From JBFMHD01 sp040752395 [NCBI: Candidatus Hydrogenedentota bacterium] (lineage in GTDB: Bacteria; JBFMHD01): 26,232 nt of DNA. The position numbers and the translations under genes were made by a program. The stretch spans positions 1 through 26,232 of the forward strand of contig JBFMHD010000010.1 of the NCBI GenBank assembly GCA_040752395.1, given 5' to 3'. Every line of letters starts with the position of its first letter. Within the stretch, counting starts at the first letter, position 1. Positions 1 to 7,839 of the stretch are shown here, one piece after another. Under the pieces are notes generated by a model that was given only the letters and a program-made list of their open reading frames with translations, was not told where the DNA came from and did not search any database.

Positions 1-84
1 CCTAAGTTTTTAAAGGAAACAGCTAAAAATGTCGATAATAATTTAGATTTATTACATAGCTTGATTGCGGTCCCGCTGTTATAG
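1..84 (+). CDS. C-terminal end of an unidentified protein (partial)
   Basis: Frame 1 is open from the window edge to a TAG at 82-84. It encodes 27 residues that end in LHSLIAVPLL. The stop lies 21 nt before the amidase start and there is no terminator between them, so the two are probably co-transcribed. I do not recognise the family from so short a tail. The evidence is only the open frame, the same strand and the tight spacing. Confidence 0.45.
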   Translation, partial: PKFLKETAKNVDNNLDLLHSLIAVPLL

Positions 85-105
85 CTAATAGTAAGAGGGA
101 GGAGT

Positions 106-1251
106 ATGAAATATAAGTTTTCAATTATTATTTTGTTTTGTTTTATTTTTTCAGGAGCCTGGGTGATAACCGGCACTGTTGTTTCAGGACTTGAGTTTAA
201 TAATAAAGTAAATATAGATTCCAACGAATATGTAGCGATATCGAGTTTCAGTACCGAGATAGGTGCGAGTTACCAATACGACCCGATACTGAAAAAAATA
301 TCCATAAATTACAATAATCATTATTTTGTTATAATGCTTGATAAACGAGTATTTATTATAGATAGAGAAGAAATTATTTCAGGAGAAGAGTGTCTGAGAT
401 ATAATGATGGCCAATTTTATATTAACGTAGATACTGCAAAATATATTTACGATATTTTTACAGCAGATTTACAGAAACAAACCAAAGTAGAGGAGTCTTC
501 TGCGGTTGAGAAAAAAGAGCAAAGGACAAACAGCAAACTTAAAATTAATACTATCTGTTTAGATGCAGGTCATGGTGGTGATGACCCGGGCGCTATAAAT
601 CCCGCAGGATATTGCGAAAAATATTTTACTTTAAAAGTAGCGCTCGCTTTAAAAAACGAACTTTTACAAGTTCTTCCCAGTATAAATATAGTTACAACAC
701 GGGAAGATGATATAACAGTGCCACTTGAAAAAAGACCCCAAATCGCTTCAGCTAAAGGTGCTAATTTATATGTTAGTATCCATGCAAATTCTACAAAAAG
801 GGGGAACAAGAAATGGCAGGATGCAAGCGGTATCGAGAGCTATATATTCTCTTTAGAAGCAACCGATGCTGAGGCTGAGGCTTTAGCTGAACTTGAAAAT
901 GCTTCGCTTGAGACAACTGAAGAATTAACCCAGAGAGAATTAGTCCTTTTTGATTTAAGATTAAATGGAAATACAAGAGAATCCAATATCCTTGTTAATT
1001 ACATCCACAACGAGCTTATCAGTGTTATACCCCTCCCTGATAGAGGAATCAAGCGAGCAAGGTTCTATGTATTAAAGAAAATGGTTATTTATGACACACC
1101 ATCAGTGCTTCTTGAACTCGGATTTTTATGTAATAAAACAGATTATAAGTTAATGCTCGATGACTCATTTATAGAATTAAACGCTCAAGCAATTGCTAAG
1201 GGAATAAAAAAATACTTAGATGATTATAATCAACGCTACAATATTGAATGA
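106..1251 (+). CDS. N-acetylmuramoyl-L-alanine amidase (Amidase_3, AmiC/CwlD type)
   Basis: This is a secreted zinc amidase that cleaves the bond between MurNAc and L-Ala in peptidoglycan. An N-terminal hydrophobic signal (residues 5-27) is followed by a beta-rich segment (about 33-118) that resembles the copper-amine-oxidase-N-like domains often found before amidases. The Amidase_3 domain covers about 147-371. Its zinc ligands are visible as His156 (DAGHGG), Glu171 and His226 (SIHANS), and the catalytic Glu337 lies in LLELGF. The domain carries an extra acidic, Ala/Glu-rich stretch (about 252-275), which in AmiC-like enzymes is a place for a regulatory helix; that role is inference. The start has a strong ribosome site (AGGGAGGAG, 96-104). 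The stop overlaps the next start as ATGA, so the two genes are translationally coupled. Confidence 0.9.
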   Translation: MKYKFSIIILFCFIFSGAWVITGTVVSGLEFNNKVNIDSNEYVAISSFSTEIGASYQYDPILKKISINYNNHYFVIMLDKRVFIIDREEIISGEECLRYNDGQFYINVDTAKYIYDIFTADLQKQTKVEESSAVEKKEQRTNSKLKINTICLDAGHGGDDPGAINPAGYCEKYFTLKVALALKNELLQVLPSINIVTTREDDITVPLEKRPQIASAKGANLYVSIHANSTKRGNKKWQDASGIESYIFSLEATDAEAEALAELENASLETTEELTQRELVLFDLRLNGNTRESNILVNYIHNELISVIPLPDRGIKRARFYVLKKMVIYDTPSVLLELGFLCNKTDYKLMLDDSFIELNAQAIAKGIKKYLDDYNQRYNIE

Positions 1252-1964
1252 TTGCTGATTATAAAATCACAAGTTTTAATAATTTAAAAATACTAAAGAT
1301 AAACAAAATAATAACCTATGATTATATAGAGCACGGAATAATACTTAAAAATGATATTATAAAGAATCCATTACAGATTAAAGAGTTGTTATCACCTGAT
1401 GCATTGATACATCTAAATCAGGTTCATTCTGATAAAGTTATATTTATTAAAGAAATAAAAAAACCAATCATGCAATTTACTGGTGATGGACTTATAACAG
1501 ATAAAATAAAAGTTTGTTTAATAGTAAAAACAGCTGATTGTTACCCGGTTTTTGTTATAGACAAAAAGAACAAATTAGTCGGGATTATTCATTGTGGCAG
1601 AAAGGGTATTTTAAACGAGATAATTTTGAAAACCATTAAGAACATAGGCATCTATGATACAGAAATTTATATAGGTCCGGGCATAGGGTTTGATTGTTAC
1701 AAAGTTAATAATGAGATAATTGATGGTTACAGAAAAAAAGAATATTATAATGCAAACAGGATAAGGGCACAGAATGGTGTGCCCCTACTTGATTTAAAAG
1801 GCATTATAATAGACCAGTTACTATATTCGGGTATCCATCATAAAAATATTTTTTATATAGATATATGTTCACATTGTAGAAGAGACCTGTTTTATTCCTT
1901 TCGTCAAGGTGATAAGAATGATTCCAGCCGAAACTATTCTTATATCTTTCGCAAAGACAGGTAA
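1248..1964 (+). CDS. pgeF: PgeF/YfiH family protein (peptidoglycan editing factor / purine nucleoside phosphorylase-like)
   Basis: This 238-residue protein has the full signature of the YfiH/YlmD/LACC1 family, often annotated as polyphenol oxidase. The metal-binding residues of the family are present: His60 in QVHSDKV, Cys98 in KTADCYPV and His115 in IIHCGRKG. GDGLIT (79-84) and a C-terminal DICSHC...FYSFRQGD segment also fit. Family members have been reported to act on purine nucleosides, and E. coli YfiH prevents L-Ser misincorporation into peptidoglycan precursors. The position directly after a peptidoglycan amidase, with an ATGA overlap, favours a cell-wall link here. The usual Arg pair before the C-terminal glycine stretch reads FRQGD, a small divergence. 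The family call is firm; the substrate is not. Confidence 0.88.
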   Translation: MIADYKITSFNNLKILKINKIITYDYIEHGIILKNDIIKNPLQIKELLSPDALIHLNQVHSDKVIFIKEIKKPIMQFTGDGLITDKIKVCLIVKTADCYPVFVIDKKNKLVGIIHCGRKGILNEIILKTIKNIGIYDTEIYIGPGIGFDCYKVNNEIIDGYRKKEYYNANRIRAQNGVPLLDLKGIIIDQLLYSGIHHKNIFYIDICSHCRRDLFYSFRQGDKNDSSRNYSYIFRKDR

Positions 1965-2112
1965 TATCAAAAGCGTATGTTTCTAAATAAACATTTGCAA
2001 AACTATTTAATTTTTGATAAATTTATTATTACAGCAATCGGTAAAGGCACCTGCCTGCGCCGCACTCCGCCGCAGCAGGCAAGCAGAGGCACAGAGGCAC
2101 AAAGTATGAAAA

Positions 2113-2173
2113 GAGTCGTGAGTCGCAAGTCGTGAGTCAAAACAGGACTCGAGACTCAAGACTCAAGACTTTT
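2113..2173. repeat. Heptad-phased hairpin, copy 1 (4+4 units)
   Basis: The left arm is four 7-nt units (GAGTCGT, GAGTCGC, AAGTCGT, GAGTCAA). A short AACAG separates it from a right arm of four units (GACTCGA, GACTCAA, GACTCAA, GACTTTT). The GAGTC and GACTC cores are complementary, so the arms can pair as 5-bp stems separated by 2-nt internal loops. Related copies with different unit numbers lie at 19565-19625 (inverted) and 26149-26202. Confidence 0.8.
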
Positions 2174-2235
2174 CAGCAGGCTCTGGGCTTTTGGCTCCAG
2201 CCGGCTGTACTCCGTAGCCCGTAGCCTGTACCCCG

Positions 2236-2267
2236 AATTATTAGAGTTACAGCGTTTTTCAGAGGAG
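2236..2267 (+). promoter_or_regulatory. Recurrent leader module, copy A (accD)
   Basis: This copy has the ACAGCG variant of the module and ends in TTTTTCAGAGGAG. AGAGGAG lies 4 nt before the accD ATG and is its Shine-Dalgarno sequence. The same module with the same variant stands at 11599-11630, and related copies occur at five further genes. Confidence 0.8.
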
Positions 2268-2271
2268 TATT

Positions 2272-3135
2272 ATGACCTGGTTTAAAAGGATCAAACCCGA
2301 GGTAATAAACGTAAAACCTATTCAGAAGCTTGTGCCTGATGGCACCTGGCTGAAGTGTATTAAATGCAATGAAATGTATCCTGCAAAAGAGCTTGAAGAT
2401 AATTTGAATGTCTGTCCTTTATGCGGTTATCATAACAGAATAAAATCTTCTCAGTGGATAAAGGTACTGTGCGATAACGGTAGTTTTATATCGATGTTTG
2501 AGGAGATAGTTTCAGATGACCCGCTGGAATTTGTAGACAGTAAACCCTATACAAAGCGTATTGAAGAGTCAAAACAAAAAAGCAACGTATCAGATGCTAT
2601 TATTTGTGGTGAATCAAAAATCTGTAACCATCGGGTTAGTTTAGGGGTTATGGATTTCTTTTTTATGGGTGGTAGTATGGGGAGCGTAGTTGGTGAAAGG
2701 TTTTTAAGAATAGTTGAGTTCGCTATTCTTAACAGCCTACCTTTAATAACGGTTTCATCTTCAGGTGGTGCGCGGATGCAAGAAGGTTTGTTATCTCTTA
2801 TGCAATTAGCGCGCACATCAGCTGTTATATCGAGATTTCAAAAAGCTGGAGGCTTTTATATCTCAATAATGGCTGACCCTACGACAGGCGGTACCACCGC
2901 GAGCTTCGCATCATTAGGTGATATAATTTTAGCTGAACCAGGTGCCTTGATAGGTTTTGCAGGACCGCGTGTCATAGAACAGACGATAAGACAGAAATTA
3001 CCCCCAAAATTTCAGACCGCTGAATTTTTACAGGAACATGGTTTCGTTGATTGCGTTGTCGAAAGAAAAAAATTGAAGAAAACTATCCATTTGTTAATCC
3101 ATTCCTTTATCGAACATACACCACCTGATGAATAA
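2272..3135 (+). CDS. accD: Acetyl-CoA carboxylase carboxyltransferase subunit beta
   Basis: AccD works with AccA to transfer the carboxyl group from carboxybiotin to acetyl-CoA, giving malonyl-CoA for fatty acid synthesis in the cytoplasm. The 287-residue length is typical. The N-terminal four-cysteine zinc ribbon is intact (Cys29, Cys32, Cys48, Cys51). The carboxyltransferase core shows SSSGGARMQEG (about 168-178), DPTTGGTTASFASLGD and IGFAGPRVIEQT, all hallmarks of the family. The start is set by the leader-module ribosome site 4 nt upstream. The stop overlaps the start of folC by 8 nt; an accD-folC order is common in bacteria. accA is not in the window. Confidence 0.96.
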   Translation: MTWFKRIKPEVINVKPIQKLVPDGTWLKCIKCNEMYPAKELEDNLNVCPLCGYHNRIKSSQWIKVLCDNGSFISMFEEIVSDDPLEFVDSKPYTKRIEESKQKSNVSDAIICGESKICNHRVSLGVMDFFFMGGSMGSVVGERFLRIVEFAILNSLPLITVSSSGGARMQEGLLSLMQLARTSAVISRFQKAGGFYISIMADPTTGGTTASFASLGDIILAEPGALIGFAGPRVIEQTIRQKLPPKFQTAEFLQEHGFVDCVVERKKLKKTIHLLIHSFIEHTPPDE

Positions 3136-4339
3136 CTTTATATACCAATCATTATTAAAATCTTCATTATGTTATAGAATCAATCCCTCATTAAAGCAGA
3201 TTAAACGATTTATAAATAAAATAGCTAATCCACAGAATAGTTTAGATGCCTCCTGTATAATTGCTGGTACCAATGGTAAAGCATCTACATCTTATTCTTT
3301 ATATTTTCTTATGAGAAACATTGGATTAAATGTTGGCTTATATACTTCCCCACATATTTTTGATTTCAGGGAGAGAATTATTTACAATGATAGAAAGATT
3401 AAAGAACAGGAGATTAAAGATATATATAGAACATTATGTAGATTAAAAGAGTTTAATGAACTTACGTTTTATGAAAAGATGACTGCAATAAGTTTTATAT
3501 ATTTTAAAGAGATGAAGCCTGATTTCACAATATTCGAAGTCGGGATGGGCGGTCGCTGGGATGCTGTAAGAGTTATCCCCTCCAAAACCGTTTTTTTAGT
3601 CAATGTCTCTATAGACCATTTAGAATATCTGGGAAAAGACAGAAAAACTATCCTCCTGGATAAAGCTTTTATAACTCATAATAGAGAGGAGGCAATAATA
3701 GGGTTCAGGATGGACAGAAATAGTATTAAAAGTGAGAGATGTTATTGTTATGGTGAAGAATTCTATTTTAATAAAGATAATCAATTCATTTTATTTAGTG
3801 AAAAGACTGATTTTGGTTACCCGGAATATTTACCCCCATTATATAAAAGCGATGTCGCATCAGCATTATTTTATCTGACAAAAAATTTTAATAAAAGAGA
3901 CGTTGTTCGTAGTTTTAAAAAAACAGTATTTAAGTTTCCTGCACGCTTTGATTTTATTCGTACCAATGTTATCCTTGATATAGCTCATAACCCCGAGGCT
4001 TTTTTCTATCTTATGAAAGAGTTATTAAGCAGGTTCTCAGGTAATATTTCTGTTGTATTTGGTATCTGCAAGGATAAAGAGATAGAATTGATCTTGCCTA
4101 TCCTGAAACATAAACGTATAAAAGTCATTGTTTATGAGCCTGAGGCTTATGAAAGAACTTTGCAAAAAAAAGATTTGATAAAACTTCTTGAAAAATATAG
4201 GATATTATATTATGATAAAATATGTTTAAAAGAATTACGAAAAGAAGACTGTCTTTGTATTACAGGTTCAATAATGACTGTATCAAAGTTCTGCAGAGAA
4301 TACGGGTATAGTCCGAGCATATTCTGGAATGAGGGTTAA
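3128..4339 (+). CDS. folC: Folylpolyglutamate synthase / dihydrofolate synthase
   Basis: This Mur-ligase-type ATP-dependent enzyme adds glutamate to dihydropteroate or folate. The ATP loop reads GTNGKAST (47-54), where most FolC proteins have GTNGKGS/T, so Ala replaces the last Gly of the loop. YTSPH (72-76), EVGMGGRWDA (137-146), the SIDH motif with Asp163-His164, PARFD (271-275) and DIAHNPEA (284-291) are all present. The length of 403 residues is slightly below the usual 410-440. The ATG lies inside the end of accD (8-nt overlap), which implies translational coupling. The protein reads as intact; the P-loop change is conservative and MurC-type relatives also vary there. Confidence 0.93.
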   Translation: MNNFIYQSLLKSSLCYRINPSLKQIKRFINKIANPQNSLDASCIIAGTNGKASTSYSLYFLMRNIGLNVGLYTSPHIFDFRERIIYNDRKIKEQEIKDIYRTLCRLKEFNELTFYEKMTAISFIYFKEMKPDFTIFEVGMGGRWDAVRVIPSKTVFLVNVSIDHLEYLGKDRKTILLDKAFITHNREEAIIGFRMDRNSIKSERCYCYGEEFYFNKDNQFILFSEKTDFGYPEYLPPLYKSDVASALFYLTKNFNKRDVVRSFKKTVFKFPARFDFIRTNVILDIAHNPEAFFYLMKELLSRFSGNISVVFGICKDKEIELILPILKHKRIKVIVYEPEAYERTLQKKDLIKLLEKYRILYYDKICLKELRKEDCLCITGSIMTVSKFCREYGYSPSIFWNEG

Positions 4340-4418
4340 TCGAAATGCCGAAAAACAACCACTTGCTAATAAACAATTGGTTCAGGGACAAGAAACAAGA
4401 TAAGGAGAAAATTTTCAA

Positions 4419-5294
4419 ATGAGCAAAGAACGCAGCGCAGTTGAAGTAATAAGATGTATAGATAAGATGCCGACGTTATCTACAACAGCAGGTAAAGTTG
4501 TTCAGATAGCAAATGACCCTGCAACTGACGCACGTCAGGTATCAAAAGTGATACAGATGGACCCTGTTTTAACAGGAAGGGTGCTGAGACTATTGAACTC
4601 AGCTTATTTTGCGTTACCCGAAAAAATATCTTCGGTTACACGTGCTATTGTTATGCTTGGCTTAAACACAGTTAAAAATCTTGCTTTATCTACATCGATA
4701 CTTACGAATTTTCCGCCACCTGAGGTTAAAACAAATTTTGATACTAATCTATTCTGGGAACATTCAGTCGGCTCTGGTGTTGCCTCAAAGCTTCTTGCAA
4801 ATAAACTTGGGATGGATCGGAATGCGCTTGAGGAGTTCTTTGTAGCAGGGTTATTACATGACACTGGTAAACTTGTTTTTAATCAGTTTTTATCAAAAGA
4901 ATTCAGTATGGTCTTAAAGCTGGTTGAGGAAAAGGCTTTAAGTATCAGCGAAGCAGAAACAATGGTAATTGGTATGACGCATTCTGAGGCAGGAAAATTA
5001 CTTGGAGAGAAGTGGAATTTACCGAACCCTATACTTGATGTTATCAGGTATCATCATGACCCATATAATGCAGAAATAAAATATCAAAGAGTTACGAGGG
5101 TTGTTCATCTCGGTGATATCTTATGCAAATCCAAAAATATCGGTTACAGCGGCGATAAAGTCATTACCAATCTTGATTTACGGGTAATGGAAGATTTAAA
5201 AATTACAAAAAACGACCTTGAAGGGATTCTTGGCGAATTAAAACAGGAAGTAGAAAAAGCAAGTCTATTTATAAAAGAGGCACAGAAAAAGTGA
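4419..5294 (+). CDS. HDOD domain signalling protein
   Basis: This is a 291-residue single-domain HDOD protein (domain about 11-220). HDOD proteins are regulatory relatives of HD phosphohydrolases and often lack catalysis. Here several HD-type residues remain: His115, His147-Asp148 (LLHDTGK), His188 and His212-His213, so metal binding cannot be excluded. MPTLSTTAGKVVQIANDP (17-34) and the LLNSAYF motif are typical of the family. The ribosome site is AAGGAG near 4401-4406, about 12 nt before the ATG, longer than usual. The TGA overlaps the GTG of the next gene, so the pair is co-translated. Its partner or target is unknown. Confidence 0.88.
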   Translation: MSKERSAVEVIRCIDKMPTLSTTAGKVVQIANDPATDARQVSKVIQMDPVLTGRVLRLLNSAYFALPEKISSVTRAIVMLGLNTVKNLALSTSILTNFPPPEVKTNFDTNLFWEHSVGSGVASKLLANKLGMDRNALEEFFVAGLLHDTGKLVFNQFLSKEFSMVLKLVEEKALSISEAETMVIGMTHSEAGKLLGEKWNLPNPILDVIRYHHDPYNAEIKYQRVTRVVHLGDILCKSKNIGYSGDKVITNLDLRVMEDLKITKNDLEGILGELKQEVEKASLFIKEAQKK

Positions 5295-6196
5295 GAGTAA
5301 GATTCTGGGGTGTAAGAGGGTCTATACCAACTCCCGGACCTAATACTATTCGATACGGCGGAAATACGCCCTGTATTGAGGTAAGGACTAATGACAGCAG
5401 GTTGTTCATACTCGAGGCAGGTACAGGACTTCGGGAGTTGGGAAATAGTTTAATTAAAGAAAAGAAGAACATTAATGCAGCTATACTTTTATCACATACC
5501 CATTGGGACCACATACATGGTTTCCCTTTTTTTATACCGATCTATATAATAGGGAATAAATTTGATATCTATGGACCCTGGAGTATAGATGCTGATTTAC
5601 AGAGTATTGTTGCAGGCCAGATGACATTCCAGTATTTCCCTGTGAAACTCGAGCATGTTATGGCTACTTTAGAGTTTCACGAGTTAAAAGCCGGTTCTTA
5701 TAATATTCAGGATGCTTCTGTTACCGTAAAATATATGAACCATCCTGTCCCTACTATCGGTTATAGAATTTTTGTTGACGATACTGTTCTGGTATATTCT
5801 GGAGACAATGAATCGGTTCAGAATATATTTAAAAAAGATAGTGATATTGAAACTAACGAAGAAGATATAATAATGAAGGAGGCTGAGCAAGCGGTGATAG
5901 AAGCTCACAAGGAGATGGTCGCTTTTGCTAAAGATGCTGATATGCTTATATATGATGCTCAATACACAAAAGATGAGTATCAATCAAAGAAAGGGTGGGG
6001 TCATTCTACTTTTGAGGATGCTATAGAAATAGCAAGAGAAGCTAATGTAAGGAGGCTCGTATTTTTCCATCACGACCCTTCAAGAAAAGACGAGGAATTA
6101 GAAAGAATTTTATTAAAACATAAAAGAGAGCTTGAAAAAGAAAAGTCTCCATTACTTCTTTTAGCTGCTCAAGAAGGTATGGAACTCGAAATTTAG
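5291..6196 (+). CDS. MBL-fold metallohydrolase (PhnP/RNase Z-like class)
   Basis: This is a metallo-beta-lactamase-fold hydrolase, probably binding two metals. The core motif HTHWDH (His69, His71, Asp73, His74) is intact, a later His sits in MNHPVPTIGYR, Asp in YSGDNE, and a final His in KGWGHSTF or FFHHDP. The N-terminal FWGVRGSIPTPGP is typical of proteins called 'MBL fold metallo-hydrolase' beside HDOD or GAF regulators in delta-proteobacteria and candidate phyla. An acidic insert of about 35 residues (about 178-212) separates the YSGDNE motif from the C-terminal part. Translation starts at GTG, overlapping the HDOD stop. Substrate unknown; a cyclic nucleotide or phosphodiester is possible but only inferred from the fold. 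Confidence 0.85.
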   Translation: MRVRFWGVRGSIPTPGPNTIRYGGNTPCIEVRTNDSRLFILEAGTGLRELGNSLIKEKKNINAAILLSHTHWDHIHGFPFFIPIYIIGNKFDIYGPWSIDADLQSIVAGQMTFQYFPVKLEHVMATLEFHELKAGSYNIQDASVTVKYMNHPVPTIGYRIFVDDTVLVYSGDNESVQNIFKKDSDIETNEEDIIMKEAEQAVIEAHKEMVAFAKDADMLIYDAQYTKDEYQSKKGWGHSTFEDAIEIAREANVRRLVFFHHDPSRKDEELERILLKHKRELEKEKSPLLLLAAQEGMELEI

Positions 6197-6421
6197 ATGT
6201 AACACATCAGTTATAATAAGATAACGAAAGAAGCAAGAAGCAAGAAGTAAGCACAGAGTAGTGAGGGTCACAAGACCCGTAGTATAGCCGGGTTTACCCA
6301 TCCATAGATAGGCACAGAGGCACAAAGGCACAAAGTATGAAAAACTAATATCTTGCTTCTTGCTTCTTGCTTCTACTTGATATTATTATAGTTACAATGT
6401 TTTTCAGAGGAGAGGGGAGAC
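6197..6421. repeat. Repeat mosaic upstream of rlmD, with heptad inverted repeat
   Basis: The gap begins with AAGAAGC heptads (6228-6248) and ends with the complementary GCTTCTT heptads (6352-6374). The two arms match perfectly over 19 nt (6229-6247 against 6356-6374). Between them are GGCACAGA/GGCACAAA units (6311-6335) and GTATGAAAAACTAA. The leader module follows. Positions 6311-6413 are repeated at 7720-7822 with a single mismatch. Confidence 0.85.
6379..6412 (+). promoter_or_regulatory. Recurrent leader module, copy B (rlmD)
   Basis: Full-length copy with TACAATG and TTTTTCAGAGGAG. AGAGGAG ends 9 nt before the TTG start of rlmD. A second purine run, GGGGAG, lies closer (6414-6419). TACAAT could act as a -10 box, but no good -35 is found 16-18 nt upstream, so a promoter role is only possible. 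Confidence 0.75.
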
Positions 6422-7696
6422 TTGAGAGTTTTTATAGAAAAAATAGTTCATGGCGGATTTGGGCTTGCAAGAACTGAAAAAGAGGGTGTTATTTTTGTAC
6501 CATATACTTTGGCAGGCGAAGTGGTAGAAGTCGAGTTAATGGATATTAATAAAAATAATCTTAAACTTGCCAAACCACTTAGTTTTAACGTTAAATCAGA
6601 CTCAAGAATTGAACCTGAGTGCAGATATTTTAAAGAGTGCGGTGGATGTCATTTCCAGCATATGGATTATAAATCTCAAAAACTGGCTAAATTCTCCATA
6701 CTCGATGATTGTTTAAAAAGAATAGGAAAAATTGATTATGATAAATATGAGTGGGTAGATGCAATGGATAAGTTTGGATATAGAAATAATTTTCAGTTTA
6801 AAGTAGACGAAAATGGGCATCTTGGTTTTTATAAAATGTTCTCCAATGATATAGTTCCCGTTGATAAATGTTTATTAGCAAACGAGAATGTGAATAAAGT
6901 TATTAAAATACTTAATAATTTATTAAGTAACGATAATAGACCCGATGAGATTGATATAAGAGTTTCACCACAAAATGAAATCTATCTTATTTTCAAATTT
7001 GAAAAAAATAAAATGAAGCAGCAAATGAATTCTATTTTGAAAAATATTGAGCACGTTGCTGGAATAAAGGTGGTAAATATCAATAATGATAGAGAAGAAA
7101 GCAGCTTTTACTATAGCGATGCTATGCAATTTGATATATCTGAGTATAAAATGGTGGTATCGTATGACTCTTTCTTTCAGATAAATTATAAAGTACTTAA
7201 TAAAATCGCTGGCTTAATTAATGATCTTATAAATTCTATCAAAGAATTACCATCAATAATGATTGAGCTTTATGGCGGTGTAGGTACTTTTAGTATATTA
7301 AACTTTTATAAAAAATTTGATTTCGTAATAATGATAGAGGAGAGTCATAAGAGTTGTGATAATGCACTGACTAATCTTGAATCAAATGACATAGGGAATG
7401 TTTCAGTATGGAATGTTGATGTTGAGACAGGACTTGCACGAATAATGAGACAGGATTTGGATTCTGTCTTTATTTTTATGGACCCGCCACGTACAGGACT
7501 GACACAACCAGTTATAAAGAGCATCCTGAGACAAAAACCTGAGTGGATTTTATCATTATCTTGTGAACCTTCTACTTTTGCACGTGATTTATCTTTTCTT
7601 GTTAAAGAATATGAGATAGTAAAAATGTATGTTATTGATATGTTTCCGCAGACAAGTCATATGGAAACATTAACGTTATTAAAGAGAAGTTGTTGA
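6422..7696 (+). CDS. rlmD: 23S rRNA (uracil-5-)-methyltransferase, RlmD/TrmA family
   Basis: This SAM-dependent enzyme methylates uracil C5 in rRNA. An N-terminal TRAM domain (about 1-55) is followed by the iron-sulfur cysteines Cys67, Cys73, Cys76 and Cys150, which mark the RlmD/RlmCD/TrmA-like Fe-S group. SAM-binding motifs are FFQIN (251-255) and ELYGGVGTFS (282-291). DPPRTG (354-359) and the catalytic Cys381 in SLSCEPSTFARDL complete the active site, with MFPQTSHMETL near the C-terminus. The length of 424 residues is normal. The frame starts at TTG; no ATG lies near, and TTG directly follows the purine-rich module, so this start is well supported. RlmD versus RlmCD cannot be settled here. 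Confidence 0.9.
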   Translation: MRVFIEKIVHGGFGLARTEKEGVIFVPYTLAGEVVEVELMDINKNNLKLAKPLSFNVKSDSRIEPECRYFKECGGCHFQHMDYKSQKLAKFSILDDCLKRIGKIDYDKYEWVDAMDKFGYRNNFQFKVDENGHLGFYKMFSNDIVPVDKCLLANENVNKVIKILNNLLSNDNRPDEIDIRVSPQNEIYLIFKFEKNKMKQQMNSILKNIEHVAGIKVVNINNDREESSFYYSDAMQFDISEYKMVVSYDSFFQINYKVLNKIAGLINDLINSIKELPSIMIELYGGVGTFSILNFYKKFDFVIMIEESHKSCDNALTNLESNDIGNVSVWNVDVETGLARIMRQDLDSVFIFMDPPRTGLTQPVIKSILRQKPEWILSLSCEPSTFARDLSFLVKEYEIVKMYVIDMFPQTSHMETLTLLKRSC

Positions 7697-7719
7697 AAGA
7701 TTGAAAGATTCAAAGGAAA

Positions 7720-7822
7720 GGCACAGAGGCACAGAGGCACAAAGTATGAAAAACTAATATCTTGCTTCTTGCTTCTTGCTTCTACTTGATATTATTATAG
7801 TTACAATGTTTTTCAGAGGAGA
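7720..7822 (+). repeat. 103-nt direct repeat, second copy (first at 6311-6413)
   Basis: It matches 6311-6413 with a single difference (GGCACAGA here where the other copy has GGCACAAA in the second unit). It runs from the GGCACAGA units through GTATGAAAAACTAA and the GCTTCTT heptads to the end of the leader module. The two copies flank rlmD in direct orientation. The left-hand AAGAAGC arm of the first copy is not repeated here; instead GAAAGATT units stand at 7695-7712. Confidence 0.9.
7788..7821 (+). promoter_or_regulatory. Recurrent leader module, copy C (NtrC-type regulator)
   Basis: This copy is identical to copy B over its whole length. Its AGAGGAG abuts an in-frame ATG at 7822 (no spacer) and lies 18 nt before the more likely ATG at 7840, so the spacing to the real start is abnormal at this gene. 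Confidence 0.7.
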
Positions 7823-7839
7823 TGATACGAAGTGTGGCT

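Larger units (their letters stand above)
1965..2271. repeat. Intergenic repeat mosaic upstream of accD
   Basis: This 307-nt gap holds no gene. From left to right it contains an AT-rich stretch (1965-2040), a GC-rich inverted repeat with 7-bp arms TGCCTGC/GCAGGCA (2052-2058 and 2075-2081), GGCACAGA-type units (2087-2103), a heptad hairpin (2113-2173), a block of GGCTCCAGCCGGCTG and TAGCCCG/TAGCCTG heptads (2180-2235), and the leader module that supplies the accD ribosome site (2236-2267). The same blocks recur at 11520-11630, inverted at 19487-19682, and at 26101-26232. The gap is visibly richer in GC than the flanking genes. Confidence 0.8.

Noticed and set aside
2087-2110. GGCACAGA/GGCACAAA units as a CRISPR array
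   Set aside because: Units are 8-9 nt, lie directly end to end with no spacers, and no cas gene is present. The heptad arrays fail for the same reason.
6379-6412. Leader module as a complete sigma-70 promoter
   Set aside because: TTGATA and TACAAT are only 10 nt apart, and sequence further upstream is not conserved between copies. Only the -10-like part could be functional.
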